Positions 44,693-55,270 of a stretch of 64,000 bases of DNA are shown in pieces. Source of the stretch: Azospirillum sp. TSA2s (GTDB lineage: Bacteria > Pseudomonadota > Alphaproteobacteria > Azospirillales > Azospirillaceae); assembly GCF_004923315.1 (NCBI RefSeq), contig NZ_CP039647.1, positions 124,001 through 188,000 on the forward strand. The letters are read 5' to 3'. Within the stretch, counting starts at the first letter, position 1. The number at the start of each line of letters is the position of its first letter. The position numbers were made by a program, and so were the translations under genes. The notes under the pieces are model-generated. The model did no database searches, was not told the DNA's origin, and worked only from the letters and a program-made list of their open reading frames with translations.

Positions 44693-45911
44693 TTGCGACA
44701 CGCGACCACGACCAAGGACACGACGGTGACCGACGACAGACTGGCACTGATCGAGCAAATCCAGAAGAGCACGGACGGCGACTTCCAGCGCTCTGTCGCC
44801 GAGCACACGTTGCATCGGCTGATGGACTTCGAGGTTGAGGGGCTGATCGGCGCCGCTCGCCATGAACGCACCGGCTCGCGCCCGCGCCAGCTCGACACCC
44901 GGCTCGGCACGCTGGACCTGAAGATCCCCAAGCTGCGCCAGGCCTCCTATTTTCCCGGCTTTCCTGGAGCCGCGCAAGACGGCCGAGAAGGCGCTCACCG
45001 CTGTCATCCAGGAAGCGTGGATTCAGGGCGTCTCAACCCGCAAGGTCGATGACCTCGTGCAGGCGCTCGGCATGACCGGCATCTCCAAGTCCCAAGTCTC
45101 GGCGCTGTGCCAGGAGATCGACACCCGGGTGCAGTCCTTCCTGGAGCGTCCGCTCGAGGGGGACTGGCCGTACCTCTGGCTGGATGCCACCTACCTGAAG
45201 GTCCGCCAGGACGGCCGCATCGTGTCGATCGCCGCGATAATCGCCACCGGCGTCAATCAGGATGGGCGGCGCGAGATCCTCGGCCTCGGGCTCGGGCAAT
45301 CGGAGGCGCCGATCTTCTGGATTAAGTTTCTCCGTGGCCTCGTGCGGAGCGGGCTGAAAGGCGTCAAGCTGGTGATCTCCGATGCCCATGAGGGACTGAA
45401 GGCGGCGATCAGCCAGGTGCTGAGCGCCACCTGGCAACGCTGTCGTGTTCATTTCCTTCGCTCGCTGCTCTGCCATGTGCCCAAGGGCCAGCAAACCGTG
45501 GTGTCGGCCGCTGTGCGCCAAGTCTTCGTGCAGCCCGGCCGCAAGAACGCCGGTGAGGTCTGGCGCCATGTCGCCGATCCACTGCGGGCACGCTTTCCCA
45601 AGGTGGCAGCACTGCTCGACGACGCCGAGCATGACGTGCTCGCCTACATGGACTATCCCGAGGCGCACCGCACCAAACTACACTCAACCAATCCGCTTGA
45701 ACGTCTTAACAAGGAGGTCAAGCGCCGCACTGATGTTGTTGGTATATTCCCGAATGAGGAAAGTGTTCGAAGGCTCGTCGACGCGATCTTGCTGGAGCAA
45801 AATGATGACTGGCAGCTCCAGCACCGTTACCTGACGCTCGAAACCATGGCCGGGATCACCGCCGCCAATGAGCCCGCCATCACATCGCTCCCTTCAGCAA
45901 AGGCGGCCTGA
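44693..45911 (+). pseudogene. IS256-family transposase with a one-base frameshift
   Basis: The first frame runs DDRLALIEQIQKSTDGDFQ to [11 protein letters not shown]; the second, in a different phase, continues [18 protein letters not shown] through [34 protein letters not shown] and [17 protein letters not shown] to the end SLPSAKAA at 45911. The phase change is at GGCTTTCCTGG near 44960, where one extra C would account for it. Apart from that, the transposase is complete at about 400 residues. A start near 44726 (GTG) is also possible. Confidence 0.85.
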
Positions 45912-46110
45912 CCGACGACGCACCTGACCACCTTCCAATTTCCACCACCTTGACGGACGTGACCGAGAGACCCCAGTGCCTTGGTCAGCCGCCGGGTGCA
46001 TCAAGCGAGAGACGCCACAGCTCCTGGAAAGCACTCGGCGAACATGCGGTGGGGGCAGGTTGATTGCGAGCAACAGAACCGCTGAACCAGAGCAAAATCA
46101 GTATAGAGGT
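45912..46110. other. Intergenic region before kdp leader
   Basis: About 200 bases with no gene. It should include the right end of the IS256 element, but the terminal repeat could not be fixed. Confidence 0.35.
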
Positions 46111-46152
46111 CCTATATTTCCGGGCTTTGCCTCCCCCATCGCATTTATACGC
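46111..46152 (+). promoter_or_regulatory. Promoter-like element 1 of the kdp region
   Basis: CCTATATTTCCGGGC, then CCCCCATCGCATTTATACGC. A closely similar 42-base segment recurs at 46651-46692 in front of kdpF. TTTATAC resembles part of the KdpE-binding sequence known from E. coli. It lies about 60 bases before the two small membrane proteins. Confidence 0.5.
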
Positions 46153-46214
46153 TAGACAGCCTTCTTCTCAGGAGGATGCCGGCCAGTGGCCGCCCTTTGG
46201 ATAGCGAGGCTGTC

Positions 46215-46424
46215 ATGCAAGGAAAATTGCCTCACGCGCTGCTTGATCGGACTGCCCTACCCCTGGCGCAAATGGATGGGCGCGATCCGCAGGCATCGGC
46301 CGACACCTCTCATGAGGTGTTTCCCTCTCCGGGCGCGGTGTTGGGCGAGGCGGCGTTCACCATCGCCGCCTTCCTGCTGATCGCGCTGGCGCTGCAAGTG
46401 CTGGTCGTCTGGATCGGCGCATGA
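46215..46424 (+). CDS. Small membrane protein upstream of kdp (1)
   Basis: The 69-residue frame from ATG 46215 has GCGAGG upstream. It ends in one transmembrane segment, AAFTIAAFLLIALALQVLVVW, after a polar N-terminus. Its stop overlaps the next ATG (ATGA). No family is recognised. A promoter-like copy shared with kdp suggests co-regulation. Confidence 0.5.
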   Translation: MQGKLPHALLDRTALPLAQMDGRDPQASADTSHEVFPSPGAVLGEAAFTIAAFLLIALALQVLVVWIGA

Positions 46425-46624
46425 CCCCGGCGGCGGCACGCCTGGGCATGGTGGATGCGATGCCCTCGGCGAATGGAATTTGGAAACGTCCTGCGATCGT
46501 CGATCAGGTCATGGCTGCGATCCTGTTTCTGTTGGCTTGTGCCCATATCGGCCACCGCATGAGGATTGCGTGGCCGCCACGCGAGCGCCAGGGCCGCCGG
46601 TCGGCTCATCTCCCGAGAGACTGA
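46421..46624 (+). CDS. Small membrane protein upstream of kdp (2)
   Basis: This 67-residue frame has one hydrophobic stretch (VMAAILFLLACAHIG) followed by a basic tail (RMRIAWPPRERQGRR), which suggests a single N-out or hairpin membrane segment. It is translationally coupled to the gene before it. Function unknown. Confidence 0.45.
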   Translation: MTPAAARLGMVDAMPSANGIWKRPAIVDQVMAAILFLLACAHIGHRMRIAWPPRERQGRRSAHLPRD

Positions 46625-46650
46625 CGGCAGCCCGACGGCATATATGGCGC

Positions 46651-46692
46651 GTATATTTTCCGGCATCGCCGCCCCCCATCGAATCTATACGC
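46651..46692 (+). promoter_or_regulatory. Promoter-like element 2, in front of kdpF
   Basis: GTATATTTTCCGGCA, then CCCCCCATCGAATCTATACGC. It aligns without gaps to 46111-46152, with the cores TTTCCGG, CCCCCATCG and TATACGC shared. It probably drives and regulates kdpFABC. The KdpE assignment is inference. Confidence 0.5.
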
Positions 46693-46847
46693 GGTTCCGG
46701 CGCACCCTTCCAGGGCCGGACCTCTCGTGCCGCCATCATGGCGAGCGGATGGTTCGACCCTGTTCCGCTTGACCCAGGTTATCCCGCCGGCGCTGAACCG
46801 GCGCGATGATCGGGGCCGAGGGGAAGGAAACTCCGGAGACCCGAACC

Positions 46848-46931
46848 ATGCTCGACCTTCTGTTCGTGGCGCTCACCGTCGGCTTCTTCGCCGCGGCGGT
46901 CGCCTATGTCCATGCCTGCGACCGGCTGTGA
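46848..46931 (+). CDS. 27-residue membrane peptide before kdpF
   Basis: MLDLLFVALTVGFFAAAVAY followed by VHACDRL, one transmembrane helix. Similar tiny proteins precede kdpF in other alpha- and betaproteobacteria, which supports it as real. It starts the kdp transcription unit, eleven bases ahead of kdpF. Confidence 0.65.
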   Translation: MLDLLFVALTVGFFAAAVAYVHACDRL

Positions 46932-46941
46932 GGGGCGCGCC

Positions 46942-47031
46942 ATGACCCTCGACTACGCCTTGGCCGGCCTCGTGACCGCCGGGCTGCTGGCCTATCTGGT
47001 CTATGCCCTGATCCGCCCCGAACGGTTCTGA
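46942..47031 (+). CDS. kdpF: KdpF, small subunit of the K+-transporting ATPase
   Basis: 29 residues with one transmembrane helix: [20 protein letters not shown] then YALIRPERF. The ending LxxPERF is typical of KdpF. It stabilises the KdpABC complex in the inner membrane. It is thirteen bases before kdpA. Confidence 0.85.
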   Translation: MTLDYALAGLVTAGLLAYLVYALIRPERF

Positions 47032-47044
47032 GGAGACCCATCCC

Positions 47045-48754
47045 ATGACCGTCAACGGCTGGATCCAGATCCTGGTCTTCCTCGCCCTGGTCATCGCGGT
47101 AACGCGGCCCCTGGGTGGCTTCATGACGCGCGTCTTCACCGGCGAGCGCACGCTGCTCTCCCCCATCCTCGCCCCCGTCGAGCGCGGCCTCTACCGGCTG
47201 GCCGGCGTCGACGAACGCGCCGAGCAGCATTGGGTGACCTACGCCGTGTCGATGCTGCTGTTCAGCGCCGCCGGCATGCTGCTGCTCTATGCCCTGCAGC
47301 GGCTGCAGGACGTGCTGCCGCTGAACCCGCTTGGCATGGCGGCAGTGCCCGCCGACCTCGCCTTCAACACCGCCGCCAGCTTCACCACCAACACCAACTG
47401 GCAGAATTACGGCGGCGAGACCACCATGGGCCACTTGGTGCAGATGGCCGGGCTGACCTTCCACAACTACGTCTCCGCCGCCACCGGCATCGCGCTGGCG
47501 GTGGCGCTGGTCCGCGGCTTCGCCCGCAGTTCCGCCCGCACGGTCGGCAATTTCTGGGTCGACCTGACCCGCTGCACCCTCTACGTCCTGCTGCCGCTGT
47601 GCATCGTCTATGCGCTGTTCCTGGTCTGGCAGGGCGTGCCGCAGACGCTGGCTGGTGCCGTCGACGCCACCACGCTGGAGGGGGCGAAGCAGACAATCTC
47701 CCTCGGCCCCGTCGCCTCGCAGGAGGCGATCAAGATGCTGGGCACCAACGGCGGCGGCTTCTTCAACGCCAACTCCGCCCATCCCTTCGAGAATCCCAAC
47801 GCGCTGACCAACCTCGTCCAGATGCTGTCGATCTTCGCGCTGGGCGCCGGGATGACCAATCTGTTCGGCCGCATGGTCGGCGACGAACGGCAGGGCTGGG
47901 CGATCCTTGCCGCCATGGGCCTGCTCTTCGTCGCCGGCGTCACCGTCGCCTATTGGGCGGAAGCCCAGGGCAATCCAGCCTTCGCCGCCTTCGGCATCGA
48001 CGGCGCCGCCGGCAACATGGAGGGCAAGGAGACCCGCTTCGGCGTCGCCGCCTCCGCCCTGTTCGCCACCGTGACCACCGCCGCCTCCTGCGGTGCGGTG
48101 AACGCCATGCATGACAGCTTCATGCCCTTGGGCGGCATGGTGCCGATGATCAACATGATGCTGGGCGAGATCATCGTCGGCGGCGTCGGCGCCGGCCTCT
48201 ACGGCATGCTGCTGTTCGCCATCGTGGCGCTGTTCGTCGCCGGGCTGATGGTCGGCCGAACACCGGAATATCTCGGCAAGAAGCTGGAGGCGAAGGAGGT
48301 CAAGATGACTATGCTCGCCATTCTCTGCCTGCCGCTGATGATGCTGGGCTTCACCGCCGTCGCCGTGGTGCTCGACACCGGCACCGCCTCGATGGCCAAC
48401 GCCGGGCCGCACGGCTTCGCGGAAGCGCTCTACGCCTATGTCTCGGGTGCCGCCAATAACGGCAGCGCCTTCGGCGGCCTGACCGGCAACACGCCCTGGT
48501 ACAACGTCACCATCGCCATCGCCATGCTGGTCGGCCGCTTCCTGGTCATCGTGCCGATGATGGCAATCGCCGGCTCGCTGGCCGCCAAGCGCCGGGCGCC
48601 CGTCTCGGCCGGCACCTTTCCCACCCATGACGGGCTGTTCGTCGGGCTGCTGGTCGGCGTCATCCTGATCGTCGGCGGCCTCACCTTCTTCCCGGCTCTC
48701 GCCCTCGGCCCGGTGGTCGAGCATCTGGCGATGACCGCCGGCACCCTCTTCTGA
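47045..48754 (+). CDS. kdpA: KdpA, potassium-binding translocating subunit
   Basis: A full-length 569-residue polytopic membrane protein. The selectivity-filter-like segments are visible: [51 protein letters not shown] and [12 protein letters not shown]. KdpA binds K+ with high affinity and passes it through an SKT-type pore to the KdpB pump. AGGAG lies shortly before the ATG. It leads the kdpABC block. Confidence 0.97.
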   Translation: MTVNGWIQILVFLALVIAVTRPLGGFMTRVFTGERTLLSPILAPVERGLYRLAGVDERAEQHWVTYAVSMLLFSAAGMLLLYALQRLQDVLPLNPLGMAAVPADLAFNTAASFTTNTNWQNYGGETTMGHLVQMAGLTFHNYVSAATGIALAVALVRGFARSSARTVGNFWVDLTRCTLYVLLPLCIVYALFLVWQGVPQTLAGAVDATTLEGAKQTISLGPVASQEAIKMLGTNGGGFFNANSAHPFENPNALTNLVQMLSIFALGAGMTNLFGRMVGDERQGWAILAAMGLLFVAGVTVAYWAEAQGNPAFAAFGIDGAAGNMEGKETRFGVAASALFATVTTAASCGAVNAMHDSFMPLGGMVPMINMMLGEIIVGGVGAGLYGMLLFAIVALFVAGLMVGRTPEYLGKKLEAKEVKMTMLAILCLPLMMLGFTAVAVVLDTGTASMANAGPHGFAEALYAYVSGAANNGSAFGGLTGNTPWYNVTIAIAMLVGRFLVIVPMMAIAGSLAAKRRAPVSAGTFPTHDGLFVGLLVGVILIVGGLTFFPALALGPVVEHLAMTAGTLF

Positions 48755-48768
48755 TCGGGAACGCTCCC

Positions 48769-50901
48769 ATGCATGCCAAAAGCAAACGGTCCGGCCGGAC
48801 ACCCGCCAAAAAGGTGGCCAGATCGGCGGCCAGTACCCTGCTGGACCCCGCAATCCTGGTGCCGGCCATCGGCGGCTCCATCGCCAAGCTTTCCCCGCAC
48901 CAGATGATCCGCAACCCAGTGATGTTCTGCGTCGAGGTGGTGGCGGCGCTCACCACCCTGCTGGTCCTGCGCGATGCGGTCACCAGTGCCGGGGTGTCCG
49001 GTTTCGCGGTGCAGATCGTCGTCTGGCTGTGGTTCACGCTGATCTTCGCCAACTTCGCCGAGGTGGTGGCGGAGGGACGCGGCAAGGCCCAGGCCGCCAG
49101 CCTGCGCAAGACCCGCACCGAGACCAGCGCCAAGAAGCTGGAGAACGGCACCGTCCGCACGGTGCCTGCCACCGCGCTGAAACCGGGAGATCTGGTGCTG
49201 GTGGAGGCCGGCGACATCATCCCGTCCGACGGCGAGGTGGTGGAGGGCGTCGCCTCGGTCAACGAGGCCGCCATCACCGGCGAATCCGCGCCCGTGATCC
49301 GTGAGAGCGGCGGCGACCGGTCGGCCGTCACCGGCGGCACCCAGGTGCTCTCCGACCACATCAAGGTGCGGATCACCGCCGCCCCTGGATCGACCTTCCT
49401 CGACCGTATGATCTCGTTGGTGGAAGGCGCCCAGCGCCAGAAGACCCCCAACGAGATCGCGCTGAACATCCTGCTGGCCGGGCTAACCATCGTCTTCGTC
49501 ATCGCGGTTGCGACCATCCCCAGCTTCGCCGCCTATGCCGGCGGCTCGGTCGGCGTGCTTGTGCTGGTGGCCCTGTTCGTCACGCTGATCCCCACCACCA
49601 TCGGTGCGCTGCTGTCCGCCATCGGCATCGCCGGCATGGACCGTCTGGTCCGCTTCAACGTGCTCGCCATGTCCGGCCGGGCGGTGGAAGCGGCGGGCGA
49701 CGTCGACACGCTGCTGCTCGACAAGACCGGCACCATCACGCTGGGCAATCGCCAGGCGGCGGAGTTCCTGCCGGTCGCCGGCGTCGGCGAGGAGGAACTG
49801 GCCGACGCTGCCCAACTCGCTTCGCTGGCCGACGAGACGCCGGAAGGCCGCTCCATCGTCGTACTGGCCAAGAAGGAATACGGCATCCGCGCCCGCAGGA
49901 TGGAGGAGATGCACGCCCACTTCGTCCCGTTCACCGCCCAAACCCGCATCAGCGGCATCGACACCGGCGGCACGGTGATCCGAAAAGGTGCGGTGGACGC
50001 GGTGCTGGCCCACGTCAACGGGGCGCAGCGCGTCGCCGTGGCCGGCGGGCGCGGCGTGACCGCCCTGCATCCGGCGGCCAGTGCGACGGAACGCGAGATC
50101 CTCGCTATTGCCGAACGGGTGGCCAAGGCCGGCGGCACGCCGCTGGCGGTGGCGCGCGACGGCCGGCTGCTTGGCATCATTCACCTGAAGGACATCGTCA
50201 AGGGCGGCATCCGCGAACGCTTCGCCGCCCTGCGCCAGATGGGCATCCGCACGGTGATGATCACCGGCGACAACCCGATGACCGCCGCCGCCATCGCTGC
50301 CGAGGCCGGGGTGGACGATTTCCTCGCCCAGGCCACACCCGAAGCCAAGCTGCAGCTGATCCGCGACGAGCAGGCGAAGGGCAAGCTGGTCGCCATGTGC
50401 GGCGACGGCACCAACGATGCGCCGGCACTGGCCCAGGCCGATGTCGGGGTGGCGATGAACACCGGCACGGTGGCGGCGCGCGAGGCCGGCAACATGGTCG
50501 ACCTCGACAGCGACCCGACCAAGCTGATCGAGATCGTCGAGATCGGCAAGCAGCTGCTGATGACCCGTGGCGCCTTGACCACCTTCTCCATCGCCAACGA
50601 CGTGGCGAAGTATTTCGCCATCATCCCCGCCATGTTCCTTGCCTTCTACCCGCAGCTCCAGGCGCTGAACGTGATGGGACTGCACAGCCCGGAAAGCGCC
50701 ATCCTGTCGGCGATCATCTTCAACGCGCTGATCATTGTAGCGCTGATCCCGCTGGCGCTGCGCGGTGTGCGCTACCGCGCGGTGGGAGCCGCCTCGCTGC
50801 TCCGCCGCAACCTATTGATTTACGGCCTCGGCGGGCTGGTGGTGCCCTTCGTCGGCATCAAGTCGATTGATCTGATCGTCACCGCCCTCGGCCTGATTTG
50901 A
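48769..50901 (+). CDS. kdpB: KdpB, P-type ATPase subunit
   Basis: A 710-residue P-type ATPase with the phosphorylation motif DKTGTITLG, the actuator loop TGESAPV, the nucleotide-binding domain and the hinge [19 protein letters not shown]. It has about seven hydrophobic segments. It hydrolyses ATP to drive K+ import with KdpA and KdpC. It starts fourteen bases after kdpA and is complete. Confidence 0.97.
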   Translation: MHAKSKRSGRTPAKKVARSAASTLLDPAILVPAIGGSIAKLSPHQMIRNPVMFCVEVVAALTTLLVLRDAVTSAGVSGFAVQIVVWLWFTLIFANFAEVVAEGRGKAQAASLRKTRTETSAKKLENGTVRTVPATALKPGDLVLVEAGDIIPSDGEVVEGVASVNEAAITGESAPVIRESGGDRSAVTGGTQVLSDHIKVRITAAPGSTFLDRMISLVEGAQRQKTPNEIALNILLAGLTIVFVIAVATIPSFAAYAGGSVGVLVLVALFVTLIPTTIGALLSAIGIAGMDRLVRFNVLAMSGRAVEAAGDVDTLLLDKTGTITLGNRQAAEFLPVAGVGEEELADAAQLASLADETPEGRSIVVLAKKEYGIRARRMEEMHAHFVPFTAQTRISGIDTGGTVIRKGAVDAVLAHVNGAQRVAVAGGRGVTALHPAASATEREILAIAERVAKAGGTPLAVARDGRLLGIIHLKDIVKGGIRERFAALRQMGIRTVMITGDNPMTAAAIAAEAGVDDFLAQATPEAKLQLIRDEQAKGKLVAMCGDGTNDAPALAQADVGVAMNTGTVAAREAGNMVDLDSDPTKLIEIVEIGKQLLMTRGALTTFSIANDVAKYFAIIPAMFLAFYPQLQALNVMGLHSPESAILSAIIFNALIIVALIPLALRGVRYRAVGAASLLRRNLLIYGLGGLVVPFVGIKSIDLIVTALGLI

Positions 50902-50911
50902 GGAACCTCCC

Positions 50912-51523
50912 ATGCTGAAGGACCTGCGTCCCGCCCTGGTGATGACCGCCGCACTGACCGTCATCACCGGGCTCGCCTATCCGCTGGCCGTCACCGGCAT
51001 CGCGCAAATCCTGTTTCCGCATCAGGCCAACGGCAGTCTGATCGAGCGGAACGGAACCATCGTCGGCTCCAGCCCGATCGGGCAGGATTTCACCGGCGAA
51101 GGCTATTTCCACCCGCGCCCGTCGGCCACCACCGGCGCCGCCCCCGCCGATCCGGCCAAGACCGTGCCTGCTCCCTACAACGCGGCGAATTCGATGGGCT
51201 CCAACCTCGGCCCGACGAGCAAGGCGCTGGTTGACCGCGTGCAGGTCGACGCCGAAAAACTGAAGGCCGAGAATCCCGGCGTTCCGGTCCCGGTGGAGCT
51301 GGTGACCACGTCGGGCAGCGGCCTTGACCCCGACCTGTCGCCGGCCGCCGCCGATTTCCAGGTGCCGCGCGTTGCCAAGGCCCGCGGTCTGTCGGAAGGC
51401 GCCGTGCGCAAGCTGATCGCCATCACCACCGCGCCGCGCCAGCTGGGGTTCCTCGGCGAGCCGACTGTCAACGTCCTCGCGCTCAACCTTGCTCTGGATC
51501 GAGCGGTCGAGATGGGCCGGTAA
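50912..51523 (+). CDS. kdpC: KdpC subunit
   Basis: 203 residues with an N-terminal membrane anchor ([19 protein letters not shown]) and the family segments [34 protein letters not shown] and [13 protein letters not shown]. KdpC is the periplasmic-side assembly subunit of the pump. A terminator-like hairpin follows within ten bases. Confidence 0.95.
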   Translation: MLKDLRPALVMTAALTVITGLAYPLAVTGIAQILFPHQANGSLIERNGTIVGSSPIGQDFTGEGYFHPRPSATTGAAPADPAKTVPAPYNAANSMGSNLGPTSKALVDRVQVDAEKLKAENPGVPVPVELVTTSGSGLDPDLSPAAADFQVPRVAKARGLSEGAVRKLIAITTAPRQLGFLGEPTVNVLALNLALDRAVEMGR

Positions 51524-51527
51524 ATCT

Positions 51528-51556
51528 CCCTCTCCCCGGGGGAGAGGGGATCTTTT
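51528..51556 (+). terminator. Terminator hairpin between kdpC and kdpD
   Basis: CCCTCTCCCC (51528-51537) pairs with GGGGAGAGGG, followed by GATCTTTT. This gives a factor-independent terminator layout. It would lower readthrough into kdpDE. Confidence 0.7.
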
Positions 51557-51666
51557 ACTGCGCAATACCCCCGCCGCTTTGGCCACGCCATATTTCGACC
51601 GAACACGGAATCGGCTATCGGTTAGAAATGCCGACGAAGCGACCGGGGGCTAAAAGGGGCGATGTC

Positions 51667-54408
51667 ATGAGCGACGAACAAGCCGACCGCTCCCATGGCG
51701 ACCGCACCGGACGGCCCTCTCCCGACGCGCTGCTGCGCCAGGCGGCGAAGGACGAGCAGGGACGGCTCAAAATCTTTCTCGGCGCGGCCCCCGGCGTCGG
51801 CAAGACCTTTGAGATGCTGCAGACCGCCCAGGCCAAGCGCCGCGATGGCGTCGACATCGTCGTCGGGGTGGTGGAGACCCATGGCCGGCGCGAGACCGAG
51901 GCGCTGGTCGCCGGGCTGGAGGTGGTTCCGCGCCGCAAGATCGAGCACAAGGGCCATGCACTGACCGAAATGGACCTGGACGCCATCCTCGCCCGCCGCC
52001 CGAAGATCGTGCTGGTCGACGAACTGGCCCACACCAACGCCCCCGGCAGCCGTCATCCGAAGCGTTATCTCGACGTGGAGGAACTGCTGGCCGCTGGCAT
52101 CGACGTCTACACCACCCTGAACATCCAGCATGTCGAAAGCCTGAACGACGTCGTCACCAAGATCACGCGGGTCCGGGTCCGCGAGACGGTGCCGGACTCG
52201 ATCCTCGACCGCGCCGACGACATCGAGGTCATCGATATCGCGCCCGACGACCTGATCCAGCGCCTCCAGCAAGGAAAGGTCTATGTCCCGCGCACCGCCG
52301 AGCGCGCGATCCGCCATTATTTCTCCCCCGGAAACCTGACCGCGCTCCGTGAACTGGCACTGCGGCGCACTGCCGACCGCGTCGACGAGCAGCTGCTGAC
52401 CCACATGCAGGCGCACGCGATCTCCGGCCCCTGGGCGGCCGGTGAGCGCCTGCTGGTCTGCATCAACGAGGACGCCAGCGGCGCCAGCCTGGTGCGTTAC
52501 GCAAGGCGCCAAGCCGAGAGGCTACGCGCCCGCTGGAGCGCCATCCATGTCGAAACGAGCCGGGCGCTGGGCCTGGGCGAGGCCGAGCGCGACCGCATCG
52601 CCGACACGCTGCGTCTGGTGGAGAGGCTGGGCGGCGAGGCGATCACTGTGCCCGGCAGTGATGTCGCCGACACTGTGGCCGACTATGCACGGGCCAACAA
52701 CGTCACGCACATCGTCATCGCCAAATCCGGGCGTTCGCGCTGGTCTGAGCTGCTGCACGGTTCCGTGGCGCACAGTTTGATCCGTCGGGCCGGTGATATC
52801 AGCGTGCATGTCATTGCCGCCACCTCCGGCGCCCCGGTTCCCGCCAAGACGGTCAGGACCGAAGCGGCCCGGCAACGGGCCTTTGCCTGGTGGCCCTATG
52901 TCGCGAGCACGGGCTATGTCGCGGCGGCACTGGGCGCCGGGCATGTGCTGCATCGGGTGCTGGCTCTCAACAACCTGACGCTGGTCTTCCTGACCGCCGT
53001 GCTGGCGAGCGCCGTCACCGGCGGGCTGGCGCCGTCGCTCTATGCCAGCGTGATCAGCGTTCTGGCTTTCAACTACTTCTTCCTGCCGCCGCTTTACACC
53101 TTCACGATTTCCGATCCGGAAAACATCGTCGCCTTGCTGGTGTTCGCTGTCGTCTCGGTGATCGCCAGCAACCTGACCGCCCGTGTCCGCGCCCAGGCGG
53201 TGACCGCGCGGCTGCGCGCCAAGACGACGGAAGACCTCTACCAGTTCAGCCGCAAGTTGGCCGGCGTGGTGACCATGGACGACCTGCTGTGGGCCACCGC
53301 CTATCAGATCGCCGCCATGCTGAAGGTCCATGTCGTTCTGCTCTTGCCTGAGGCGGGCAGCGTGGCGGTTCGCGCCGGCTACCCACCGGAGGACGTCATC
53401 GAGGATACCGATCTGGCCGCCGCGGTCTGGGCCTGGGAGAACAACCGGCCCACCGGCAAGGGGGCCGACACGTTGCCCGGCGCCAAGTGGCTGTTCCTGC
53501 CGATGCGCACCGGGCGGGGCGTCGTCGGAGTGGTCGGTATCGATACCGGCGGTGGGAAGGGACGGGCGAGTGGCTTCCTGACACCCGACCAACGGCGGCT
53601 TCTCGACGCCCTGATCGATCAGGCGGCCCTGGCTATCGAGCGGGTGACGCTGGCCGAGGATGTCGACCGGACCAAGCTGGCGGCTGAAACCGAGCGCTTG
53701 CGCTCGGCCCTGCTCACGTCGATCTCCCACGATCTGCGCACGCCGTTGGCTTCCATCCTCGGCTCGGCGACCAGCCTCGTCAGCTATGGACCGAAGATGG
53801 ACGAGGAGGACCGGCGCGACCTGGCCGCGACGATCCAGGATGAGGCGGAACGGCTTAACCGCTTCATCGCCAACCTACTCGACATGACACGGCTGGAATC
53901 GGGGGCCATCCGGCCCCGCACCGGGGCGGTCGACCTGTCCGAGGTGGTCGGCAGTGCGTTGGAGCGGGTGTCGCGCATCCTCGCCGGCCATCGGGTGGAC
54001 ATCGACCTTCCTGTCGACTTGCCGATGGTCGACATCGATGCGGTGCTGATCGAGCAGGCGCTGTTCAACCTGCTGGACAATGCCGGCAAATACGCGCCGG
54101 CCGGTTCGCTGATCACGGTTCGGGGGCGCCAGGACGGCGGGCTTGTCCGCATCGAGGTCCTGGATGAGGGCAGCGGCATTCCGTCGGAGGATGTGGAGCG
54201 GATCTTCGATAAGTTCTATCGTGTCCATGCCCAGGACCGGCAGCGCGCCGGCACCGGGCTGGGACTGGCGATCTGCCGGGGCTTTGTCGAAGCGATGGGA
54301 GGGACGGTCACGGCCGGCAACCGCCTCGACCGGAGCGGCGCCGTCTTTACCCTGACCCTCCCCAAGGCTGCCGATGTGTCCGGATTTGAAGAGGAAGCAG
54401 CCGCATGA
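51667..54408 (+). CDS. kdpD: KdpD sensor histidine kinase
   Basis: The ATG at 51667 ([11 protein letters not shown]) has AAGGGGCG upstream; an open ATG at 51628 is less likely. The 913-residue protein has the N-terminal KdpD domain with Walker [15 protein letters not shown], a USP-like domain ([18 protein letters not shown]), four transmembrane helices ([17 protein letters not shown] and neighbours), a GAF domain, HisKA with the phospho-accepting H in [15 protein letters not shown], and an HATPase with [12 protein letters not shown]. It senses potassium limitation and ionic strength and phosphorylates KdpE. Confidence 0.96.
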   Translation: MSDEQADRSHGDRTGRPSPDALLRQAAKDEQGRLKIFLGAAPGVGKTFEMLQTAQAKRRDGVDIVVGVVETHGRRETEALVAGLEVVPRRKIEHKGHALTEMDLDAILARRPKIVLVDELAHTNAPGSRHPKRYLDVEELLAAGIDVYTTLNIQHVESLNDVVTKITRVRVRETVPDSILDRADDIEVIDIAPDDLIQRLQQGKVYVPRTAERAIRHYFSPGNLTALRELALRRTADRVDEQLLTHMQAHAISGPWAAGERLLVCINEDASGASLVRYARRQAERLRARWSAIHVETSRALGLGEAERDRIADTLRLVERLGGEAITVPGSDVADTVADYARANNVTHIVIAKSGRSRWSELLHGSVAHSLIRRAGDISVHVIAATSGAPVPAKTVRTEAARQRAFAWWPYVASTGYVAAALGAGHVLHRVLALNNLTLVFLTAVLASAVTGGLAPSLYASVISVLAFNYFFLPPLYTFTISDPENIVALLVFAVVSVIASNLTARVRAQAVTARLRAKTTEDLYQFSRKLAGVVTMDDLLWATAYQIAAMLKVHVVLLLPEAGSVAVRAGYPPEDVIEDTDLAAAVWAWENNRPTGKGADTLPGAKWLFLPMRTGRGVVGVVGIDTGGGKGRASGFLTPDQRRLLDALIDQAALAIERVTLAEDVDRTKLAAETERLRSALLTSISHDLRTPLASILGSATSLVSYGPKMDEEDRRDLAATIQDEAERLNRFIANLLDMTRLESGAIRPRTGAVDLSEVVGSALERVSRILAGHRVDIDLPVDLPMVDIDAVLIEQALFNLLDNAGKYAPAGSLITVRGRQDGGLVRIEVLDEGSGIPSEDVERIFDKFYRVHAQDRQRAGTGLGLAICRGFVEAMGGTVTAGNRLDRSGAVFTLTLPKAADVSGFEEEAAA

Positions 54409-55103
54409 AATCGGACTCCATCCCGTTGCGCGTGCTCGTCGTCGATGACGAACCGCCCATCCGGCGCTTTCTGCGCACCAGCCTGGCTGCCCAGGGATAC
54501 GACATCATCGAGGCCGAGGACGGCACCAAGGCCCTGGAGGAGGTGCGCCGGCGATCTCCCGATCTTCTGGTCCTCGATCTCGGATTGCCGGGCATCGATG
54601 GGCTGGAGGTCATCCGGCGCCTGCGTGGAAGCGGCGTGACCCTGCCGATCATCGTGTTGTCCAGCCGGGTGGACGAGGCCGGCAAGGTCGAAGCGCTCGA
54701 TCTCGGGGCGGACGACTATGTGACCAAACCCTTTGGGGTCGAGGAACTGCTCGCTCGCATCCGCACGGCCATGCGCCACAAGCTGCAGCAACAGGGGGAA
54801 CGGCCGCTGTTCCGCAGCGGCGACCTGACGGTCGATCTGGTTCGGCGCATCGTGACCGTGCGCGGAGAGGAGGTGAAGCTGTCGCCGCGCGAATATGACC
54901 TGCTGCGGCTTCTCGTCGCCCATGCCGGTAAGGTGCTGACCCACCGCCTCATCCTCAAGGAGGTATGGGGCGGTGAAACCGACATCCAGTATCTGCGAAT
55001 CTACGTCCGTCAACTGCGGCAGAAGATCGAACCCAATCCGGAACGACCCCACCACATCCTGACCGAGACAGGGGTCGGCTATCGGCTGCGCACGCCGAAC
55101 TGA
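54405..55103 (+). CDS. kdpE: KdpE response regulator
   Basis: A 232-residue OmpR-type regulator. The receiver has acidic residues in [13 protein letters not shown] and the phospho-aspartate in [13 protein letters not shown]; the C-terminal winged helix includes [20 protein letters not shown] and [11 protein letters not shown]. The start overlaps the kdpD stop (ATGA). It should activate kdpFABC, perhaps at the elements near 46111 and 46651. Confidence 0.96.
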   Translation: MKSDSIPLRVLVVDDEPPIRRFLRTSLAAQGYDIIEAEDGTKALEEVRRRSPDLLVLDLGLPGIDGLEVIRRLRGSGVTLPIIVLSSRVDEAGKVEALDLGADDYVTKPFGVEELLARIRTAMRHKLQQQGERPLFRSGDLTVDLVRRIVTVRGEEVKLSPREYDLLRLLVAHAGKVLTHRLILKEVWGGETDIQYLRIYVRQLRQKIEPNPERPHHILTETGVGYRLRTPN

Positions 55104-55142
55104 AACCGACCTGCGTCGCAAGAAAACAACCAGGGCGTCGAC

Positions 55143-55270
55143 ATGGACCTCTTCACGTTGTTTTCCCCTGATAGCAGTGTTGCCTCCCTTGGCGCCGCCA
55201 ATAAAGGACAGCTTCTGGCGGAACTTGCCCGGCGCGCCTCCAGCGCGACCGGCACCCCGACTCTGGACAT
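55143..55270 (+). pseudogene. ptsN: PtsN (EIIA-Ntr)-like gene, truncated by IS701-type insertion
   Basis: From ATG 55143 about 43 codons resemble the start of PtsN-type EIIA proteins: MDLFTLFSPDSSVASLGAAN, GQLLAELARRAS and DIQDGLLAR. The conserved phospho-histidine segment lies later in the family and is missing. Foreign sequence begins at about 55271. PtsN binds KdpD and tunes K+ uptake in E. coli, so a copy directly after kdpE makes sense. The end point is approximate. Confidence 0.65.
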
